In this document: piece by piece, positions 58,505-64,000 of the stretch
Position numbering within the stretch: the stretch's first letter is position 1
Layout: the number at the start of each line of letters is the position of its first letter
From: Craterostigma plantagineum
Lineage: Eukaryota; Streptophyta; Magnoliopsida; Lamiales; Linderniaceae
DNA: 64,000 nucleotides
Direction: 5' to 3'
NCBI GenBank assembly: GCA_027422505.1
Contig: JAPQWV010000005.1
Span: 8,003,501 to 8,067,500, forward strand
Made by a program: the position numbers and the translations under genes
The notes under the pieces: model-generated
Told to the model about the DNA's origin: nothing
The model's input: the letters and a program-made list of their open reading frames with translations, nothing else
The model's database searches: none

Positions 58505-59462
58505 CCTACAAGAGATGGATAACAAATTTTAGATATCAAAGCCAAATGATCATAGCTACCATCATATCATTCGATTTAGTACACGAATATCCCCAATTCA
58601 AGATTAATATACAACGTAAATCATGTATTGTGTGTTTCAAGGAAAATGATGCATAAGTGTTCGATAGTGATATCTGATATTACCATCATAAAATTGTTAC
58701 AGCACCAATTTATATTGGCCCGCGGTTTGGCTTGTTCTCTTCCATTCCTATGGTACCCCACAACCAGAAGACGAACCACTATCTTCTGCCCATCAAGTTC
58801 GACTACTTATTTGTGTATGTTAATGTTTGTTCCTCATACTTGAATCTCAGTTATGCTTCGGTACAAATCATGACACAGCAAACACGCTCCACCATCATAG
58901 CTTCAATCTTATGTGCGATTCTAAACCCTAATATCCCCAATTGAAGATATATAATGTGCTTCAACATATTGGAATCATAAAATCTTGTCAAACACACACT
59001 AGGGTAACATTATCGCCCAAGTAATTTCTGTATCATACCATAAATCACAGTATAAGGAAACACAGTAAGAGGATTTACGGTAGAACCTGCAAATAGTTTT
59101 CCAGTAGGAAACTCAATTGATGCTCAAGAGGTTTCGCGGGGTTTCGATGGACTCTCCCTGCTGTTCGTGGGGTTTCGACCAAGAAGGAAGATGGACTGTC
59201 CAAGCTGTGGGTGTTCGATCTGTTTGGTCGATATTGATTTGCAGATGTTAAAGAGGATGGGGTTATATTTATAATTTCAATAGGCATTTAAGTGGATATC
59301 TCAAGATGATTTCTATGCTACTGAACAAGATAATTTTTAAATTATCCAGGGTAACATATTTTATTGGGCTAGACAAGATATTTTATTCACGGGCTATTAC
59401 CATCATATAATTCTATCCATACAACTAAACACAGCCTTAAAATTTGAGATATTATGTCTTGT
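58505..59462. other. Spacer, possible Harbinger right end
   Basis: No gene was recognised. CAACTAAACACAGCC near 59,422-59,436 is the reverse of GGCTGTGTTTAGTTG, a plausible PIF/Harbinger terminus facing left, and could pair with the left end near 53,098. Matching 3-bp duplications were not confirmed. Confidence 0.35.
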
Positions 59463-59562
59463 CCCTAGTACGGTCCATTTGGCCCGCCGCCTGAGGGCGG
59501 GCTTTGGTAGGGTATGGCGGGTTAGCCCGCGGGCCGACCCGCCATTATTGGCTGTGTTTGGT
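59463..59562. repeat. GC-rich hAT-arm fragment
   Basis: GGCCCGCCGCCTGAGGGCGG and GCGGGTTAGCCCGCGGGCC resemble the arms of the GCCCGCC hAT family seen at 2233 and 9793. Only a fragment is present. Confidence 0.5.
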
Positions 59563-59634
59563 TTGTAGCCCAGTTAATACCACAGTCCAAACCCACAAAA
59601 GATCAGTACATGTTATCCAATGAAATCATATATT

Positions 59635-59851
59635 GGTCCGTTTGGTTACAATAGCACATATAAAGCCCAACATAATTCAACTATACAAAAGCCCACTATA
59701 ATTAATATGACCTCTTCAATTGAGTTAAGTTATAGCCGGCTTCTACTCTAATAATGGGCTCAGTTATTAATATCGGGCTATAAACAAAAAACAAACACAA
59801 TATTACACCATATTCTTTATATTATATGGGCTAATCTTGGAAACCAAACAG
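59635..59851. mobile_element. PIF-like MITE
   Basis: It begins GGTCCGTTTGGTTACAATAG and ends GGAAACCAAACAGGCCC. The interior (TTTATATTATATGGGCTAAT) matches the tail of the 53,098-53,312 element. A second related end, GGCTGTGTTTGGTTTGTAGC, begins at about 59,562, so copies are nested. Target duplications are unclear. Confidence 0.6.
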
Positions 59852-60041
59852 GCCCTATAAGTTTGGGTTGGGTACTTTACAAACGTAATACAAACCAAAA
59901 TAACATTGTGTTCGGATTAACAAATTCAATAATGGGCCAGACAAAAGTTTCAAAAGACATGTTTGCCCCTAAACCCTAATCGGGTGTTTTCATCATGGTG
60001 CTACCATTCACGGTGACAATACAGTCATAATCCGCAATTTA

Positions 60042-60494
60042 CTAGTGACAACGACGCATTGGTTTTGCCATTGCGACGCTGCTCGCCGGACAAACCCTCG
60101 AAGCCCTGCTTCTCTTCTTCCGTCCGCGGTTGATCTGGTCGAGCGCAAAGCTGGCCTTCACCGCCAGAGCCGCCATCTCAGAGGCGGATATCCGGCTCCT
60201 GAGCTTCTCCACCGGCAGCACGAAGTATATCTGGCCACAATCGAGCTCTTCCTCTTGAGAGACGATATGTATCGACGGTATGTACTCCTTGAAGCTCAAT
60301 CGATCCGAGTTGCAGATGAAATAGGGAGCTGAGTCCGAGGGATTGCCGCTCGTTTCGTACATGAGAAGCTCAGAAGCTTTAACCGGCACCGCGTACTAGT
60401 GGAGCTCGCCGCTCGTCGAGACCACGTATGCCGTAGAAGAGGGCTTCTGTCGCCTGCCGTCTTCTTCTCTTCCCCATGAGAAACAAACACCCAT
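60042..60494 (-). pseudogene. PADRE (DUF4228) protein gene with one premature stop
   Basis: From the ATG at 60,494 the frame starts MGVCFSWGREEDGRRQKPSS, consistent with N-myristoylation at Gly2. It continues AYVVSTSGELH, meets TAG at 60398-60396, then resumes in the same frame (YAVPVKASELLMYETSG, FICNSDRLSFKEYIPSI, QIYFVLPVEKLRSRISASEM, AALAVKASFALDQI) to the stop at 60,042. The total is 150 codons, normal for the family. TAG is one C-to-T step from CAG (Gln). PADRE proteins are small and responsive to stress and pathogens, with no known enzymatic role. The single defect means this may be a recent pseudogene, a segregating null allele or a base error. Confidence 0.8.
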
Positions 60495-60779
60495 CAAAAC
60501 TACCTTTTTCCCTGAATTGATTGATCGATAAAGCAGCCGGAGAAAAAATGTTGAAATGCGATGAGAGAGACGATGAAAAAGAATGGGAGGATCCGGCTAT
60601 GGAGGGGCGTTGGGTGTTGGTTGAACTGCCTGTGGTAACAGAAGGGATACAAATCAATTAGGTTGAACATTGGTACTGGTATCAAGGGTAAAAACGTAAT
60701 AGACACTTATCCCTATTATTTGGAAAAATAAGGACAATTTAATCTTGGGGGTCCATCTGGGATAAATAAAGGGAAAGCC

Positions 60780-61017
60780 CGTGTAATAGTTACGGGCTTT
60801 TTTCATTTTCCCGAGCCTGATCTAATCGAACTAAACATGAGGAAACATGTTATTAACAGTTCTGTAACCCATATTGGGTTATCTTACAGAGCAAGCGCAG
60901 CCAATATTAAAACACTGGGGCAATTTGATGTCATGCACCAACATAAGTTTCATTTAGGTTTCAGGTACATGTCATAAAATTTTTAGTTTTAAGGACCTGA
61001 TACACTTAAGTGTTTTT
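60780..61017. other. Short spacer, no gene seen
   Basis: AT-rich. It includes one arm (ATTTTTAGTTTTAAGGACC, about 60,979-60,998) that is partly inverted relative to GGTCCTTATCTCTAAATTT at about 61,183, suggesting a MITE enclosing the tandem repeats. Confidence 0.4.
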
Positions 61018-61164
61018 CAGTACCACTTCATGGACCTGTAGTACCACTTCATGGACCTGCAGTACCAATTCATCGTTCTGCAGTACCACTTCATCGTTCT
61101 GCAGTACCACTTCATTGCTCTGTAATAACACTAAACGATAGTCCGATACCAGTTCATTACACTG
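61018..61164. repeat. 21-bp tandem repeat, seven units
   Basis: Five clear units beginning CAGTACCACTTCAT (61,018-61,122) are followed by two degenerate ones (61,123-61,164), all 21 bases long. The unit length is a multiple of three, but stops occur and no protein is supported. Confidence 0.88.
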
Positions 61165-61439
61165 TATAACGCGTAAATTTTAGGTCCTTATCTCTAAATT
61201 TTACAAAAATCGGGTCCTTAAATGTACAACGCGTAAATTTACACTGTATAACGCGTAAATTTTGTGGGTCTGTTTTCATAGTGTATTATATAGAAGATAT
61301 ATTTATTAATATTACTTAATGTACATACACCATACAAATTATGAAAGACTTGGGAGATTGAATGTTTGATCCTTAACTTGACGTTCATTAAGGAAATAGG
61401 AGATTGAAGGTTATTTGATGTTTGGGAAGTTTGAAAGGT

Positions 61440-61580
61440 AATATACACTACAAATTAATAAAATATTAATTTATCAATAAATTAATAATTATTAATTTAA
61501 CGATTAATTGATAACTCTTTTAATTAATAAATTTGGCCGGTCCCAACTGTATTAATTTATAGAGTTTATACTGTAAATTT
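61440..61580. repeat. Relic of the ACCTCTATAAATTAATA MITE family
   Basis: CAAATTAATAAAATATTAAT at the left and GTATTAATTTATAGAGTTTA then TACTGTA at the right match the 34,332-34,877 element in decayed form. The surrounding 61,580-62,140 DNA holds no gene that I can support. Confidence 0.5.
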
Positions 61581-62140
61581 AAAAAAATTACTAACTATCT
61601 TTAATTACTATATTTAGTTTGGTGTTATTTTTAGTTAATTACTATCCTACTTTAATTTCTAATAAATCAATTTTCCTTTTTACATTTTTATAACATACAA
61701 ATTTAAATTATGGTTCGGTGAAATATTTCACACAAAAATAAATGTAATAAAAAATATTTATATAAATAGCACACGTATTTGAGTGTGCATAAGTTACTAC
61801 TGTAATTAATGATTTTTATGTCTAATTAATACATGATGCCGTCGAGAAATGATCTACCACGCGAATTGGCTAACGAGCTTCTTCCCGCCTTTACTTCGCC
61901 GCGAATATCGTCTGAAAACTGGAAAACAGGGTTAGGGTGGAGTGTCGTTTGCCCTCTTGCCTAGGTCAAGAGGGCAATTTCCATTTTCCAGGTGTAATGT
62001 AGTAAGTTAAATGATGTAAAAATAGTGTCCAGTGATAAAAGTGCTTGAGTGAGTCGTAAAAATAGCAGAGTAACGATATGAATAGCTACGTACCTCATGG
62101 CCGTCTTGCGATATTTATGACGTACTAACTTCGGCGGTTC

Positions 62141-62458
62141 TGTAGAATATACATTGTAATTTTGCTTTGATTTAATTAGCTATCTTTGTAATTAGGGGCT
62201 TTTATTGTATTTGTCCTTAGATTATGACTAGCTTGTTATTTGTACCAAGTTGTTTGGTATAAATACATTTGTACATATTGAGCTGAATAGAGAAAGTTTT
62301 GGAAAATTGATCCGAAGAAAGGCTTGCAATTCAATTTCTAGAGAGAGAAACATTAGTAACTTTCTCACTCTACTAGAATTATAAATCATACTCATTCTAA
62401 TCGAATCACTTAGAATTCATGCCTAGGATTGATTGGGTTGATAATCGAGGACCTAACA
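62141..62458 (+). repeat. Copia 5' LTR candidate with primer-binding site
   Basis: The right edge is clear: ...ACCTAACA (62,458), then AT, then TGGTATCAGAGC (62,461-62,472), an initiator-Met tRNA primer site. A TATAAATA box lies at about 62,261. The TG start at 62,141 is a guess. The following leader (62,473-63,430) is noncoding with many TCGAAAATTTTTC-type words. The rest of the element is outside the window or displaced. Confidence 0.65.
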
Positions 62459-63432
62459 ATTGGTATCAGAGCAGATTCGCGTTGTTTTGAATCGAAATTG
62501 TTAGAATTTGGATCGAATTTCATTTTCTGGACACTGTTCCGTGCGAAGTACAGTTTCGGCGCGAAACTCAAATTCGATCTAGTGCTCAATTATGTGATTA
62601 ATTGAACTGATTTCGATGTCTCTGTGCTTGATTAAGTGTTAGAATTCATTTGTGAGTTTATCGATACAAGTTAGACCTTCGAATCGAACTGAATTTCGGT
62701 AAAAGTTACTTCGTGCGTGAATTCCATATGAACATGTTCTGATTATGCAAAAATTGAACATTATTTGCTTCATAACATGTTTAATCTTCTGTTCGTGTGT
62801 ATCAGTAGCTAATTTCGAGCAATTACCCGTAGTTTCATTGATCAATTTGATGTTTTTGCTTGGATAGTGTTAAATTCGTACTCTGTGACTAATTGCGTCA
62901 AATCAATTTTTCTCGCTAAGTCTTCGATCGGCTGAATTTCTCGATCGAAAACTCCGTGCGAAAATTTTTCTCGGTCAGAATACGAAGTCAGTTACTGAAA
63001 TCGCTGTCACTACGAGTGGTTTTAGTTGAAAAATTTCTCGAGCATTATTTCAGCGAAAATCTTTTTCGACGAGACTTATTTTGACTGCGCGCGTAAATTT
63101 TTCTCTCGGAAAAACATTTTCAGTCAGACCTTCAAGTTTGACCTAGCGAATAAACCATCGGCGCTCAAAAAGCTTTTCCGGTCAACCGATTTATTTTGAC
63201 GCAGCAAGAAATTTACTAATAGTACTGTTTCTTTACGATCGAAATAAATTTACGCATCGGAAATTTTTCTCGACCGAAAGATTTTGAGCAATTTATTTCG
63301 CTCGAAAATTTTTCGCTGACAGCTATTCCACACGAAAACAGTAAATCATTTTATTTCGAAGATATTACTTTTGATCAAAATTTAAAGATTGAATCAAAAA
63401 TAATTCTCGATCATTTGCGCACCAAATATTAC

Positions 63433-64000
63433 TAACCGGTTTGGTATAGTATAGTGATGACAACACCTAAGTTCCTCTCTTTTCTTTTGAAAGCTTGAGC
63501 TTATTCTCTCGTTCTTGATTTCAAATGAAGTTTCGTAAGGTCTTCAGCTTGCTTCCCCTCTATTTATAGCTGTGTTTGAAGTTGAAGGCCGTTGTGAGAT
63601 AGCTCTTGTGTACCGGACAGAGCATTTATTAGCTTTACCCAAAATGGGTCTGTCCGATTTTCGCAGCAGTTCGCGTTGTGCCATTGCTTTATTCCTTATT
63701 AAGCTTGGTTTGACTTCAACTTGGCTCTAGCTGGCAGCCTTGTATTAAATGTTCGTCAGAAATCTTCAACTTGCCGCGCCTCAATTGTATTTGAATCTGT
63801 CCAGCGTGGCACGTCCGGTATCATGCAGTCAGGTCTTCAATGTACTTTCGGTAGCAGTTTTGATCCGGTTTCAACTTCTCTGATAATCTACTGACTGTAT
63901 CCGGTTTCACCTATGTCTGACCGGTATACTTAGTAAGTTAAGTCCAATCACCAAAACTATTAATCTGAATATTTAGATTCACTAGTTATATCAAAATATA
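63433..64000 (-). repeat. Partial SIRE-like LTR at the window edge
   Basis: It is similar in order and words to the SIRE LTR at 39,330-39,800: TACCCAAAATGGGTCTGTCC, GCTTTATTCCTT, CCAAAACTATTAATCTGAA and GTTTAGATTC-like text. Orientation is the same as in the 38,832-49,401 element. Its beginning is truncated or diverged, and it interrupts the leader of the Copia element that starts at about 62,141. Confidence 0.7.

Overview
This window is nuclear DNA of a flowering plant. It holds a spliced 40S ribosomal protein gene, an organelle-targeted PPR gene, GT47, PIRL, GAE and PADRE family genes, and typical plant transposons (SIRE-type Copia, Mutator-like, PIF/Harbinger, CACTA, hAT, Stowaway, Tourist). 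The extra 3' ORF of the SIRE element resembles ones I associate with asterids, especially Lamiales. That lineage guess is weak.

Layout. 1-12.2 kb is a transposon graveyard: hAT fragments, a Helitron-like 3' end, and a decayed Ty1/Copia element (2744-9029, 5-bp TSD AATAG) whose 5' LTR was later split by a hAT element, itself probably hit by another. 12,240-18,926 is a young, nearly intact Mutator-like element (MULE) with a perfect 9-bp TSD. It carries two convergent genes: a 609-residue plant-mobile-domain (PMD) protein, and a fused MURA transposase/SWIM/OTU-protease gene. A palindromic repeat array lies in the first intron of each. 18.9-24.7 kb is noncoding and MITE-rich. 24.8-26.6 kb is a chimeric pseudogene (PADRE fused to an LRR/PIRL gene). 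28.8-34.1 kb is the gene island: OTP70-like PPR (-), a truncated GAE pseudogene (+), and an intact five-exon RPS13 gene (-). 34.3-38.7 kb holds MITEs and a CACTA element with a hAT inside it. 38,832-49,401 is a full-length SIRE-type Copia element (-), with ~980-bp LTRs, TSD ATTGC and an extra ORF of over 900 codons between pol and the 3' LTR. 51.0-52.7 kb is a GT47 glycosyltransferase with one frameshift. 53.1-59.4 kb is a decayed PIF/Harbinger locus (transposase, two Myb/SANT-like genes, a GRF zinc-finger gene). 60.0-60.5 kb is a PADRE gene with one premature stop. 61-64 kb has tandem repeats and two more Copia LTR fragments.

The only coding units I read as fully intact are RPS13, the OTP70-like gene, the MULE PMD gene and the small GRF zinc-finger ORF. 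Several otherwise well-conserved reading frames are broken by single missing bases, often in G/C runs. Some breaks may therefore be assembly errors. Positions and TSDs were read by eye; splice sites follow GT-AG and reading-frame continuity. No database search was run.
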